Source: a bacterium (GTDB lineage: Bacteria; Myxococcota_A; Bradymonadia; REDH01). Taken from it: DNA of 58,952 nt. This document shows, one piece after another, positions 17,118-25,985 of this stretch (positions are counted from its first letter, which is position 1; every line of letters begins with the position of its first letter). The stretch is from assembly GCA_030427825.1 (NCBI GenBank), contig JAUICO010000014.1, forward strand, positions 1-58,952, in the 5' to 3' direction. The notes beneath the pieces are model-generated. The model was not told where the DNA came from, searched no databases, and was given only the letters and a program-made list of their open reading frames with translations. The translations under genes were made by a program, and so were the position numbers.

Positions 17118-18871
17118 CGCGCGCTCGGCCGGCGCCGTGCCGTCATGAACTCATCCAGCGGCAACGCGTTGAGTACGCGGTCTTTCGGAACACCGCCGCG
17201 CCGCGCCATACCAACGCCGAAGTCCATGTTCTCAAGCATGGCTACGGAATGCGCGTCGGTATTGATCGTGATCCAAACGTCGTGTTCCAGCGCCCGTCGC
17301 AGCATGAGGTCATTGAGGTCCAACCTCTCGGGAGCCGCGTTCACTTCAAGGGCAACGCCCATCTCAGCGCAGGCTTCCAGTACGGCGTCGAAGTCGTAAT
17401 CGAAGGGGTCCCGGGACCCGATCAGACGTCCGGTTGGGTGTCCGATCGCGCTGATGAGGCCGGAGCGAACCGCGCGGACCAGCCGCTCGGTCATCTCGGG
17501 CCCCGGCATCGACATCCATTGGTGCACAGAGCCGACAACCCAATCGAGCTGCTCCAACACATCAACGTCCATGTCGATAGAGCCGTCGTCCATGATATCT
17601 GCTTCGAGCCCCTTCAGCACGTGCGCGTGTGTGTCCGCATCACGGGCGCTGTTGAACTCGTCGATCGACGCGATCTGCGTGAGAAGTCGCTCCCTGGAAA
17701 GCCCGTTTGCGACGTGCAGCGAGCGCGAGTGATCCGTGATTGCAATGTAGCTTCGTCCGAGCCGGGCTGCCGCCGCGGCCATGTCATCGAAGTCAGCGCG
17801 ACCGTCCGATGCGACCGTATGCATGTGCAGATCGCCCAGAATGTGTGGATTCTCAATCAGGTTCGGAAGGGCGCCGCGCTCGGCGGCGTCAATCTCGCCG
17901 CGACCTTCTCGCAGCTCGGGTGGAATCCACTCCAGTCCGACCGCCGCATACACATCCTCTTCGGATTCGCAGGCGACCCGCTCCTCGGTGTCGCCGCCTC
18001 CATCTCCGGTCCCGCGCCTGAACACGCCCCATTCGCTGACGCGAAGTCCGCGCTTCATCGCCCTGGCACGCATTTCGACGTTGTGGTCCTTTGAGCCGGT
18101 GAAGTGGTGCAGGGTGGCGCCGAACACTTCAGGCGGAACCACGCGCAGGTCGGCAGACAGGCCGCCGATCAGTCGCACGGTGGACTTGGTGTCTCCGGAT
18201 GCGACGACGGACTCCACCTCGTCCATGGAGCAGAAGGCTTCCATGATGGGGCCGGGCGTGTCCGATGCGACGACGAAATCCAGGTCGCCGACGGTCTCGC
18301 GTCGCCGTCGCAGGCTGCCTGCAGCTTCGGCGCGAACGACTCCGTCGAGGCTGCGAAGGGTGTTGAGGATTTGACGAGCACTTCGTCGGGCCCGCCCAAA
18401 TGGTGTGCGGCCGGCGTAGCTTCGCAGCCGTGTAATCTCGTTGAGAATCTTCTCTTCGGTTCGCGCACCGAAGCCCGGCAGCGTCTGCAACTGACCGGCT
18501 CCGGCAGCGGCTTCAAGGGCATCCAGATCGCCGATGCCGAGGTCTTCGTACAGGCGCCGTACCTTCTTCGGACCCAGCCCCTGAACCTTGAGCACATCGA
18601 TGATTCCGTCGGGCAGGGCGGCGCGCAGCTCGTCGAGTGCGTCGGTCGAACGTCGAACGCGGATTTCTGCGAGGTCTTTCGCGAGGGAAGCACCGATCCC
18701 GTCAATCGACGTGACCGAACCGGTATCCAGAAGCTCATCGATGCTCTGCGCGAGGCCTCGAATCGTGCGCGCTGCGCGTTCAACGGCGCGAATACGAAAA
18801 GGGTTGGCGCCGGAGACGTGTAGCAGTGCGGCGGTCTCAGCGAGCAGGTCTGCGTATTGTGAGTTTTCCAC
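17114..18871 (-). CDS. polX: DNA polymerase/3'-5' exonuclease PolX
   Basis: Family X repair polymerase with a C-terminal PHP exonuclease, 585 residues. The N-terminal 8-kDa and helix-hairpin-helix parts include IDGIGASLAKDLAEI and VQGLGPKKVRRLY. The polymerase catalytic site is seen as GSLRRRRETVGDLDFV (two Asp) and SADLRVV (third Asp). The PHP domain has metal ligands in LGDLHMHTVASDG, AITDHS, VGSVHQW, IGHPTG and NTDAH. It is expected to act in base-excision and gap repair. It starts 3 nt after the stop of the TPR gene and overlaps the downstream lipoprotein gene. Confidence 0.95.
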   Translation of the reverse strand: MENSQYADLLAETAALLHVSGANPFRIRAVERAARTIRGLAQSIDELLDTGSVTSIDGIGASLAKDLAEIRVRRSTDALDELRAALPDGIIDVLKVQGLGPKKVRRLYEDLGIGDLDALEAAAGAGQLQTLPGFGARTEEKILNEITRLRSYAGRTPFGRARRSARQILNTLRSLDGVVRAEAAGSLRRRRETVGDLDFVVASDTPGPIMEAFCSMDEVESVVASGDTKSTVRLIGGLSADLRVVPPEVFGATLHHFTGSKDHNVEMRARAMKRGLRVSEWGVFRRGTGDGGGDTEERVACESEEDVYAAVGLEWIPPELREGRGEIDAAERGALPNLIENPHILGDLHMHTVASDGRADFDDMAAAAARLGRSYIAITDHSRSLHVANGLSRERLLTQIASIDEFNSARDADTHAHVLKGLEADIMDDGSIDMDVDVLEQLDWVVGSVHQWMSMPGPEMTERLVRAVRSGLISAIGHPTGRLIGSRDPFDYDFDAVLEACAEMGVALEVNAAPERLDLNDLMLRRALEHDVWITINTDAHSVAMLENMDFGVGMARRGGVPKDRVLNALPLDEFMTARRRPSAR

Positions 18872-18874
18872 GCG

Positions 18875-19801
18875 TTAGAATCGTGCGCCGGCTTGTACGG
18901 CCGCCCCTCCGCGCACCGGAACGGGCGCGAAGCTCAGGGAGGTGTCGGACTCCTCATCCTTCCTGCCCGTGAACAGCGTCACGATGAACACTGCGGCGGC
19001 TGCGCCGGCGACCCCGAATCCGATGTTGCTTATCAAGGCGCTGCTGCGTGCACGTTTTACGTCGCTCTCAGCGGTCTCCGGACAGATGGAGGCGATGCAG
19101 GCGGCTTCGACCTCATCGGCTGCGCTGTTTTCGATGAGACCAAAAGCGGTACCGGCACCAACACCGACGATCGCGGTGGTGATCATTCCGATCTGCAGCC
19201 CGCTCAGCCCTCCCCCTCCGGAGTCTGCGCCGCCCTCTGGACCGGTCGGCTGCATTACGAGGCTGTTGCGCCGTTCTTCTTCTCGGCGGCGCTCCTCATC
19301 CAGGCGGCGCTGCTCTTCCTCAAGACGGCGGCGCTCTTCTTCCAGGCGGCGTGCCTCTGCGGCCAGTCGTTCCTGTTCGGCGGCTTCGCGCGCGAGTTGT
19401 TCATCGCGGCGAATCTCCAGTGCGCGGATTCGCGACGTCAGCTCATCGTGTTCTTCGCTGGGCGCGAGGGCACGATACTGGTTGAGGTGAGTGATGGCCT
19501 CATCGAAGTTCCCGAGGCGCTCGTGCGCGTTCGCAATGTTGTACTGAAGCAGAGGCGCCTCGCTGATCGCCCAGGAAGCCTCCCATGCCGTGATGGCGGC
19601 GCGGTAGTCGCCTTCTTCGTAGAGCTGTGCGCCGTTGAAGTAGAGTTCCTGTGCACGCTCCGTGTCTGTCTGCTGGGCCGCCGCGGGGAGGGCCCATACG
19701 CCGAGTACGAAGACGGAAGCGATGCACTGCGCGATGATGGAGCGCGCGATAATAGAGCGCGCGATGGTGGAGCGCGCGGCGGTTCGTCGTGAAGTCGTCA
19801 T
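18875..19801 (-). CDS. TPR-containing envelope protein with coiled coil
   Basis: 308 residues. The N-terminus carries three repeats (IARSI type) encoded by 15-bp DNA repeats at 19733-19777, then a signal peptide (VFVLGVWALPAAAQQ). TPR-like helices (about 45-135: LYFNGAQLYEEGDYRAAITA, LLQYNIANAHERLGNFDEAI) lead to a highly charged Glu/Arg coiled coil (about 135-180). Two hydrophobic segments follow (GLQIGMITTAIVGVGAGTAF and ISNIGFGVAGAAAAVFIVTL). The layout is common in Myxococcota beside PEGA kinases. It probably bridges periplasm and membrane; the specific function is unknown. Confidence 0.8.
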   Translation of the reverse strand: MTTSRRTAARSTIARSIIARSIIAQCIASVFVLGVWALPAAAQQTDTERAQELYFNGAQLYEEGDYRAAITAWEASWAISEAPLLQYNIANAHERLGNFDEAITHLNQYRALAPSEEHDELTSRIRALEIRRDEQLAREAAEQERLAAEARRLEEERRRLEEEQRRLDEERRREEERRNSLVMQPTGPEGGADSGGGGLSGLQIGMITTAIVGVGAGTAFGLIENSAADEVEAACIASICPETAESDVKRARSSALISNIGFGVAGAAAAVFIVTLFTGRKDEESDTSLSFAPVPVRGGAAVQAGARF

Positions 19802-19846
19802 TGGGACCTTAAACTCGGTGGGCGAGCCGTCCTCGTCGCGAGGCGC

Positions 19847-21652
19847 TCACTTCTCAAACGGATTACGGATATCTGATCGTGGGGTGGTTCGCTCTGTTCG
19901 CGGCGTCTGTACCCGGGCGGGTGCTCCATCCCGTGCCGCGACGTGCGGCGGCTCCTCCTGCGGCGCCTCGCGCCTGACCTGTCGACTCCCCCGTCGACCG
20001 CGTTCTGCCCTCGGGGCGGCCTCAAGGGTGACGCGCTGATTCAAGCGGCCGGATTCGTCGAAGGTGAGAGTCTGTGATGTGTAGCCCTCAGCCTGCACTT
20101 CGACGCGTAGAGGGCGCTCCTGCGGCACAAACATGTTGGTGATGGGCAGCGCACCGATCACTTCGCCGTCGTGCAGAGCCATCGCTCCGGGCGTCGCCGA
20201 GTACAGGGACAGGGAGTGTGCGCCGCGGACAGCGGAGGCCTCGCGCACGGCCGCTGATGCGGTGTCAACGCCGCCTGCGACGTCCGGAGTCCCTGTCTGT
20301 GCGACGGGCGGAGTCCCCGCGTAGCGGTTGTCGTCGGACGGTGCACGGTCAGAGGTCGCGACGTTGTTGTTGGCCTCGGCCGGGTTGTCGGTAGTGGTGC
20401 CTGAATTCCGGGTCAGGACGAAGGCTGCGATGGCAACGACAGCGATGGCGGCGGCGAGGAGGAGCTTCGTGCGCCGGCTCATGCCGGTTGTTGTGTCGAC
20501 CAGGTCGACGGTAGGGACGCCACCGGCGACCGTGTCGGCGCTCTGTTCGCCGTTGATAAGTCGCCCGGTGCTGGCTGCGCCGTCAGCGCTTCCGATCTCG
20601 AAAGGCTGTGTCTCTGATGCATGGACGGCGGCCGCCACGCTCTCCTGGAACCTCAGAAGCTGGTAGGAATCCGATGTGAATTCCGTGTCCGGAGCAGCCG
20701 GCGTCAGATCAATGGCCTCCAGCGAACCGCTGTCGCCTTCGGCTTCGAGCTGGGCGCTGATCGCTTCAATCGCGTTGAGCATGCCCGTTGCGTTGTCGAA
20801 TCGACCGTCGAGATTCTTCGAGCAGGCCAGTCGGATAACGGCGCCCAGCGGGCCGTTGGTGATCGACTCAGCGAGGGGCACAGGCTCGTCTTTGAGGTGC
20901 TGCGCCGCGACGAGAATCGACGAGTCCCCGGTGTAGGGCGGGGTTCCGGCGATCAGCTCCGCCATGACATGGCCGAGCGCGTAGATATCGGAGCGGAGTG
21001 AGGGTTCGCCGTTCAGGATTTCCGGCGCAGCGTAGCGCGGTGAACAGAAGAGCATGCCTTCGACGGTGGCGTCGGCTGCGTTGAGTTTGCCTTCTTCTCC
21101 CTGGAGCGCTTTGGCGATGCCGAAGTCGAGGACTTTGGCGATTACACGGTTCTCTGCGAGGTCTCGCGAGACGAGGATATTGCTCGGCTTCAGGTCGCGG
21201 TGAACGATTCCGAGGCCGTGTGCCTCTTCGAGAGCGCGAAGAATATCGATGGCCACTCGGGCGGTCTGCGCATGGGTGAGCGGACCGTGCCGCTCGATGA
21301 GCTCTTTGATGGAGATGCCGTTGACGTACTCCATCACGATGTAGGGAAGGCCCCCATCGCCTACGCCAAAGTCGTATATTTTTACCGTGTTACGGTTCTG
21401 GAGACCATACACCGTGACGGCTTCACGCTTGAACCGTCGGATGGTGGCGGCGCTCTCGCAGTGCTCCGGTTTGAGCACCTTGATGGCAAAGCGTGCGGAC
21501 TCAATGGTCTCATGCCGGCCTCGGAAGACCCAGGCAAAAGAGCCCTCGCCGATCAGCTCTTCGAGCCGATACTTGTCGTTGATTGTCTGTCCGGCTCCCG
21601 GACGGTCATCAACGTTCTCTGCGTTGTCTTCGATTGCAACAGGTGTCGCCAT
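19847..21652 (-). CDS. Transmembrane Ser/Thr protein kinase with PEGA domain
   Basis: 601 residues. A PknB-type kinase domain (about 28-295) shows the P-loop IGEGSFAWVFRG, the Lys in FAIKVLK, the catalytic loop HRDLKPSNILV, DFGIAK, and the APE-like SPRYAAPEIL, so it should be active. One transmembrane helix (KLLLAAAIAVVAIAAFVL, about 393-412) is followed by a low-complexity linker and an extracytoplasmic PEGA domain (about 500-560, with ALHDGEVIGALPITN and VEVQAEGYTSQTL). The tail is Arg-rich. It heads the operon with the TPR protein and polX and is divergent from a substrate-binding lipoprotein. Signal and targets are unknown. Confidence 0.93.
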   Translation of the reverse strand: MATPVAIEDNAENVDDRPGAGQTINDKYRLEELIGEGSFAWVFRGRHETIESARFAIKVLKPEHCESAATIRRFKREAVTVYGLQNRNTVKIYDFGVGDGGLPYIVMEYVNGISIKELIERHGPLTHAQTARVAIDILRALEEAHGLGIVHRDLKPSNILVSRDLAENRVIAKVLDFGIAKALQGEEGKLNAADATVEGMLFCSPRYAAPEILNGEPSLRSDIYALGHVMAELIAGTPPYTGDSSILVAAQHLKDEPVPLAESITNGPLGAVIRLACSKNLDGRFDNATGMLNAIEAISAQLEAEGDSGSLEAIDLTPAAPDTEFTSDSYQLLRFQESVAAAVHASETQPFEIGSADGAASTGRLINGEQSADTVAGGVPTVDLVDTTTGMSRRTKLLLAAAIAVVAIAAFVLTRNSGTTTDNPAEANNNVATSDRAPSDDNRYAGTPPVAQTGTPDVAGGVDTASAAVREASAVRGAHSLSLYSATPGAMALHDGEVIGALPITNMFVPQERPLRVEVQAEGYTSQTLTFDESGRLNQRVTLEAAPRAERGRRGSRQVRREAPQEEPPHVAARDGAPARVQTPRTERTTPRSDIRNPFEK

Positions 21653-21874
21653 CGCGCGCCCCCCGACGACTGCGATCGTCGGCGCGCCGCCCTACACGGC
21701 ACGCTTTTCAACAGTACCACACAATGTAGTGCGGCGGGAGTCGGCACGCAAACCGCGCAGAAAGTACGACGTTGCGGACTCGATCCTTTTGACCCATTAC
21801 CCCCTTTGCGCCAGTATCGCCGCGCAGCTTGTAGCCCGAATGGGTCCCTTTGAGGGTAACGTGAGGAAACTGGA

Positions 21875-23356
21875 TTGAGACACACTGCGATTCTCAGCAT
21901 GGCACTCCTGTGTCTGGCGGCCGCAATCTCCGGATGTGTGGCACCGGAAGTCACCGAATGTACAACGAACGCTCAGTGTCAGGCACGATTCGGTCTGAGC
22001 TCCACCTGCAACGAAAGCACCGGATACTGCACTGCCCCGGACGACACCGGCGACGGGCCCTGTGCCGCCATCTATCCGGATGATGCTCCGGCCGACTCAT
22101 TCGTCATCGGGTCGTTGCTTTCTTTCAAGCTGCAGGCTGCGGAACGCTCGGCGATCAACCTCGCGATCGATCAGATCAACACCCTGAGCGGGGCGGAAGA
22201 CCCGACCTTCGCGGTCAGACACTGCGACGTAGGCGAAGGGGAGCAGGGCAGGGTCGGCCTTGAGGCCGTCACCGATCTCGCCGGCACCCTCTCGGGCCAG
22301 ACGCCGCTCATCATTGGCGGCTACACCTCCGCAGAAGCGGAAGCGGCGTGGTCCGGCATGCGGGACGCCGTACTGCTGACGCCGGGAGCGATCGCGGACG
22401 CTGTCCTCGCCCTCGACGGTCAGAGTCATACGGATGATTCTCCCGGCGGCATCTTTGCGCTCAGCCTCGGAGAAAAGTGGGAGGCGGGCGGCCTGAGTAT
22501 CAAGGTGCAACAGGAGCAGAACCGCAATATCGCGGTCATCCGTCGCACGGGTATCGACACCGACAATCTGTACGCCGAGTTTGCCGCGCTTTACGATCCG
22601 GTGGCGGGCAACACGGTCACTGAGTTCGAATACAGCTCCCAGGTGGACCGTGATGCGCAGTTCGTGGCGGTCGCGCTTGAGGAGTGGGATGACTTCGACG
22701 CCGTCGTGTTCATGGCGCCCGGCCTTGAGGACAATACGGCCTTTCTCCGATCTGCATCGAACTCGCAGCTCTTCAACTTCCAGGCCGCAACCCTGTACCT
22801 TACGCACCATGCGTGGTCGTCGCGCCTCGTCCCGGAAGCAGAGTTCCAGACATTCCGCGACATTCTGGTCAACGTCCGGGGCACCCGTCAGGCGCCTACG
22901 ACGAGCGCGCAGCAGACATTCGAGAGCGCGTTCGGCAACAACTTCTCGCAGAGCGGTGTGAGCGTCTCTGACTCCGCTTTCACAGCCCACGCCTACGACG
23001 CAGTTTGGATGGGCGCGGCAGCTGCCGTTTACGCTCTCGCGAACGAAGACGGCGCAGCCGCCGCACTCGCTCGCGGCATGCGACGCCAGGTTGGCGGCGC
23101 AGAGAGGGTGACCGTTACCAGCGCCGGGAGCTGGGCTGCGATATCCACAGCAATGCGCGCCGGAAGCTCCATCAACGTCGAAGGGGCATCGGGCCCGCTG
23201 GACTTCGACCTCACGACATACGAGCAGACCGGCGATATACAGGTGTGGCGCGTTCAGCTGACAGGCGACGACGCAGGTCGCCCGGACCGCGACGCGGTGT
23301 TCCCGGCATGCCAGATCGAAGAGCAGATTCTCTTCGCGCCGCAGTGCGACAACTGA
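21875..23356 (+). CDS. ABC-type (Leu/Ile/Val-like) substrate-binding lipoprotein
   Basis: 493 residues. TTG 21875 is preferred: GTGAGG lies about 9 nt upstream, and it supplies the positively charged N-terminus (RH) needed for the signal MALLCLAAAISGC; starting at ATG 21899 would lose it. The lipobox Cys is followed by a short Cys-rich module (ECTTNAQCQARFG, TCNESTGYC). A periplasmic-binding type I fold starts near residue 75 (FVIGSLLSFKLQAAERSAIN, LAIDQINTLSG). No transporter genes are adjacent, so it may be a sensor. The divergent kinase across a 222-bp gap makes a signalling link plausible but unproven. Confidence 0.82.
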   Translation: MRHTAILSMALLCLAAAISGCVAPEVTECTTNAQCQARFGLSSTCNESTGYCTAPDDTGDGPCAAIYPDDAPADSFVIGSLLSFKLQAAERSAINLAIDQINTLSGAEDPTFAVRHCDVGEGEQGRVGLEAVTDLAGTLSGQTPLIIGGYTSAEAEAAWSGMRDAVLLTPGAIADAVLALDGQSHTDDSPGGIFALSLGEKWEAGGLSIKVQQEQNRNIAVIRRTGIDTDNLYAEFAALYDPVAGNTVTEFEYSSQVDRDAQFVAVALEEWDDFDAVVFMAPGLEDNTAFLRSASNSQLFNFQAATLYLTHHAWSSRLVPEAEFQTFRDILVNVRGTRQAPTTSAQQTFESAFGNNFSQSGVSVSDSAFTAHAYDAVWMGAAAAVYALANEDGAAAALARGMRRQVGGAERVTVTSAGSWAAISTAMRAGSSINVEGASGPLDFDLTTYEQTGDIQVWRVQLTGDDAGRPDRDAVFPACQIEEQILFAPQCDN

Positions 23357-23492
23357 TCGCGAGGACTGCACTCCGCCACGGCGCTTCAGCTTGACCTCAC
23401 GCAAAGCCGTGGATACGCAGCCGCCCCTGCACAGGCCTTTGAATGTGCACTTTCTGCTACACTGACGAAACAGGTCCATAGGAAAGGTGATC

Positions 23493-23924
23493 ATGGTCGA
23501 CGACGAAGAAATCGGACCCGGTGATGACGATGCAGACGCAGACATCGATATGTCTCCGACGCCGGAGGCCCTGGTCGGCGACGACATCGATGATGCCGAG
23601 ACTGATGATGAAGAACAGGACATCATCAAGGCGCCCACGCGCACGCGTACGCGGCGGCGTACTGCTGCACGCGGGCCGACGATCGAAGGGATTCCCAAGG
23701 CCAAGCTCGAAAAGCCCGAGATGGCCAAGGAGGCCTGGGACAAACTCGCGTCGCGCTTCGCGGACGCAGAGATTGTAGATTACACCGTGACGGTGACCCT
23801 CACCGAGAACGACGTCGTTCGGCATCCGAAGTTCGGCATCGGCTTCGTCGTTGAGATCCCCGGCGCCCGAAAGGCCGAGATTCTCTTTGATGACGGTCTG
23901 CGCAAGCTGGTCTTCGGGAGATGA
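23493..23924 (+). CDS. Small acidic protein with UvrD/PcrA-type Tudor-like C-terminus
   Basis: 143 residues from ATG 23493, which has AGGAAAGG 6 nt upstream; a GTG at 23487 is less likely. The N-terminal 45 residues are strongly acidic. A basic patch follows (TRTRTRRRTAARG), then a helix, then a compact C-terminal segment ENDVVRHPKFGIGFVVEI...AEILFDDGLRKLVFG. That tail resembles the Tudor-like domain at the end of UvrD/PcrA helicases (VRHPKFGxGxV...VxFxxGxxKxL), which contacts RNA polymerase. No helicase is attached. The similarity was judged by eye. The next gene overlaps by 4 nt. Confidence 0.7.
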   Translation: MVDDEEIGPGDDDADADIDMSPTPEALVGDDIDDAETDDEEQDIIKAPTRTRTRRRTAARGPTIEGIPKAKLEKPEMAKEAWDKLASRFADAEIVDYTVTVTLTENDVVRHPKFGIGFVVEIPGARKAEILFDDGLRKLVFGR

Positions 23925-24787
23925 GCGCGGCGCTGCGAACGCGCCGGAGCGCTGCGGCACAGAGGCTCGCGGGTCTCGCCACGCTGGCAGCGGTGCTCTT
24001 CGCTACGCAGGCCTGTTCCCGAAACTACGAAGAAGATCCGGAAGACCAGGAAGCGATCGTTGATCTGCTCCTGGAGGCCGGTGAACACGCCGAGGCCCTT
24101 CGCGTGATTGAGCGCGACGGTCTGGATGCCACCGCGAGCGGACGCCGCCTGAAAGCAGAGGCGCTGATCCTGGGCGGCGACATCCACGGTGCTCTCGACA
24201 TTCTGCAGGATGAGTCGATCGAAGATCGACAGGTGCTGATCGACGACGCATGTGTCGCCGGCGGGCTGGACGGCGAGACCGCCGCCGGAAACTCTGCCGT
24301 GATGACTATTGTCACGCGTTGTCGCGAGATGCTGCCGCCAAACCGGGTCGATCGGGCGGCGCTTGAGCTGCGCGCACTCCTCGGTACGCCGGAATATCGC
24401 TGCGATCGTGTCCTGGACTTCATTCGTGGGTCGCTGGATGCCGCAGAACCGGGTCCGGAGACGGACGTCGCCGCTCGAATAGCGAGCGAGACTCTCTCGC
24501 AGGGGGCACAGACCGGAAATCCCGACGACGCGGTGTGCCTTCGCGAAGCCTTCGCGCTCACCGGTGATGTCGATCTCGGACGTCAGTACCTCGACTGGAT
24601 TCTGACAAAGTCGCGTGAGTGGATGACGGCCAGTCCTCAGCGCGCTCGCCGATGTCTCGACGACTTTGACGCCGCTGTCGCGCGCGGAATGCCGGCTCCC
24701 GAGGCTGACGATCTGGCGACCATACGCGCTGCTCTGGCAGACGTGGAGCCGGATGCTGCGTCGTGCGTACCCAATCGGGTGCGGTGA
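23921..24787 (+). CDS. Helical-repeat lipoprotein
   Basis: 288 residues. The signal LAGLATLAAVLFATQAC ends in a lipobox-type Cys near residue 32. The mature part starts with TPR-like helices (LLLEAGEHAEALRVIERDGL, LKAEALILGGDIHGALDIL) and contains several paired Cys that could form disulfides. It overlaps the Tudor-like gene by 4 nt at its start and bioF by 4 nt at its end (GTGA), so the three look like one transcription unit. Function unknown. Confidence 0.75.
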   Translation: MSAALRTRRSAAAQRLAGLATLAAVLFATQACSRNYEEDPEDQEAIVDLLLEAGEHAEALRVIERDGLDATASGRRLKAEALILGGDIHGALDILQDESIEDRQVLIDDACVAGGLDGETAAGNSAVMTIVTRCREMLPPNRVDRAALELRALLGTPEYRCDRVLDFIRGSLDAAEPGPETDVAARIASETLSQGAQTGNPDDAVCLREAFALTGDVDLGRQYLDWILTKSREWMTASPQRARRCLDDFDAAVARGMPAPEADDLATIRAALADVEPDAASCVPNRVR

Positions 24788-25947
24788 CAGACCCTCTGGA
24801 GGGTGCCGCACGGCGGCGGCTGCAGGTGTTAGAAGCGCAGGACCTCAGGCGCGGCCTTTCGCTCGTGCCGAAGTCACTGCATGATTTCTGCGGCAACGAC
24901 TACCTTGGGCTGAAACAACACCCTTCACTGCGAGCCGCCGGGTCTGAGCCATGCGCAGAGACCGGAGCGGGCGCTTCGCGCCTCGTCTCGGGGCACTGCC
25001 GCTATCATCAGGATCTTGAGACGGCGCTGCGGGATCACTTTCTGGCACCTGCAGCGCTGCTCTTTAACTCGGGCTACCAGGCGAACTGCGGAATTATCCC
25101 CGCGCTCACCGGACCCGATGACGCCGTCTTCAGCGACGCCCTGAACCACGCCAGCATCATCGACGGCATTCGCCTCAGCCGCGCGCAACGGCACGTCTAT
25201 CCACACTCGGATATGTCCGCGCTGTCAGCCTCCCTCAAGAGCTGCAACAGCAGCGGCCTGAAAGTTATCGTAAGCGACGCTGTGTTCAGCATGGACGGCG
25301 ACCACGCCAGGCTGGCGGATATCGTAGAGCTGGCGCACACGCACGCCGCCGCGGTGGTGCTCGACGAGGCGCACGCGGTCGGTGTTCTAGGCGAAGCCGG
25401 TCGCGGGCTCGCGGAATCTCTGGGCCTCAGCGACAGGGTCTCCATTCGTGTCGGGACCTGCGGCAAGGCCCTCGGTTCCTTCGGCGCCTTTGCGCTCTGT
25501 GGGGAACAGACCCGAGAACTGCTCCTGAACCGAGCTCGCTCCTTCGTCTACACCACGGCGCTCCCCGCCTCGGTGTGTCGTGTCAGCGCCGCTGCACTGC
25601 CGCTTCTGGCGTCAGGAGCACGACAGGAGGCGTTGTGGGAGAACATTCGCTGCCTGCACAGCTGCCTCCAGGAGTACGGGGTTGATCTGGATGAGCCGGC
25701 GAGCGCGGTGATTCCGATCGTCGTAGGTGCACCCGCAGCCGCGTTGGAGCTGTCGGCTGCGTTGAGGCGCAGAGGATTCCTGGTCGCCGCGATCCGCCCC
25801 CCAACGGTCCCCGAAAACAGCTCGCGCCTGCGGGTAACATTGAGCGCTGCGCACACCGCCGCGGTGGTACGCGAATTCGCAAGCGCACTGGCCGAGAGCC
25901 TGCGGGAGTGCGGTGTTACGTTGACGAAGCCTCCAACACTCACATAG
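24784..25947 (+). CDS. bioF: 8-Amino-7-oxononanoate synthase (alpha-oxoamine synthase family)
   Basis: PLP enzyme condensing pimeloyl-thioester with alanine in biotin synthesis. The 387 residues show FCGNDYLGL (about 38-46), GAGASRLVSGHCRYH, DALNHASIIDGIRLS, VLDEAHAVGVLGEAGRG, and the PLP lysine in GTCGKALGSFGAF (about 230). GTG 24784 overlaps the previous stop by 4 nt; a GTG seven codons upstream is possible. No other bio genes are present, so membership of another alpha-oxoamine synthase branch (such as serine palmitoyltransferase) cannot be excluded, though the N-terminal motif looks BioF-like. Confidence 0.85.
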   Translation: MTDPLEGAARRRLQVLEAQDLRRGLSLVPKSLHDFCGNDYLGLKQHPSLRAAGSEPCAETGAGASRLVSGHCRYHQDLETALRDHFLAPAALLFNSGYQANCGIIPALTGPDDAVFSDALNHASIIDGIRLSRAQRHVYPHSDMSALSASLKSCNSSGLKVIVSDAVFSMDGDHARLADIVELAHTHAAAVVLDEAHAVGVLGEAGRGLAESLGLSDRVSIRVGTCGKALGSFGAFALCGEQTRELLLNRARSFVYTTALPASVCRVSAAALPLLASGARQEALWENIRCLHSCLQEYGVDLDEPASAVIPIVVGAPAAALELSAALRRRGFLVAAIRPPTVPENSSRLRVTLSAAHTAAVVREFASALAESLRECGVTLTKPPTLT

Positions 25948-25985
25948 CTGGGCGGCGCTTCCTACTCTCTACCGGCAAAGCACCT

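Noticed and set aside
16892..18094. 400-codon plus-strand open frame over polX
   Set aside because: It is antisense to PolX, which has a complete set of catalytic motifs.
22097..23743. 548-codon minus-strand open frame over the substrate-binding lipoprotein
   Set aside because: It is antisense to a gene with signal peptide, lipobox and fold motifs; the translation is Arg/Val/Ala-rich without motifs.
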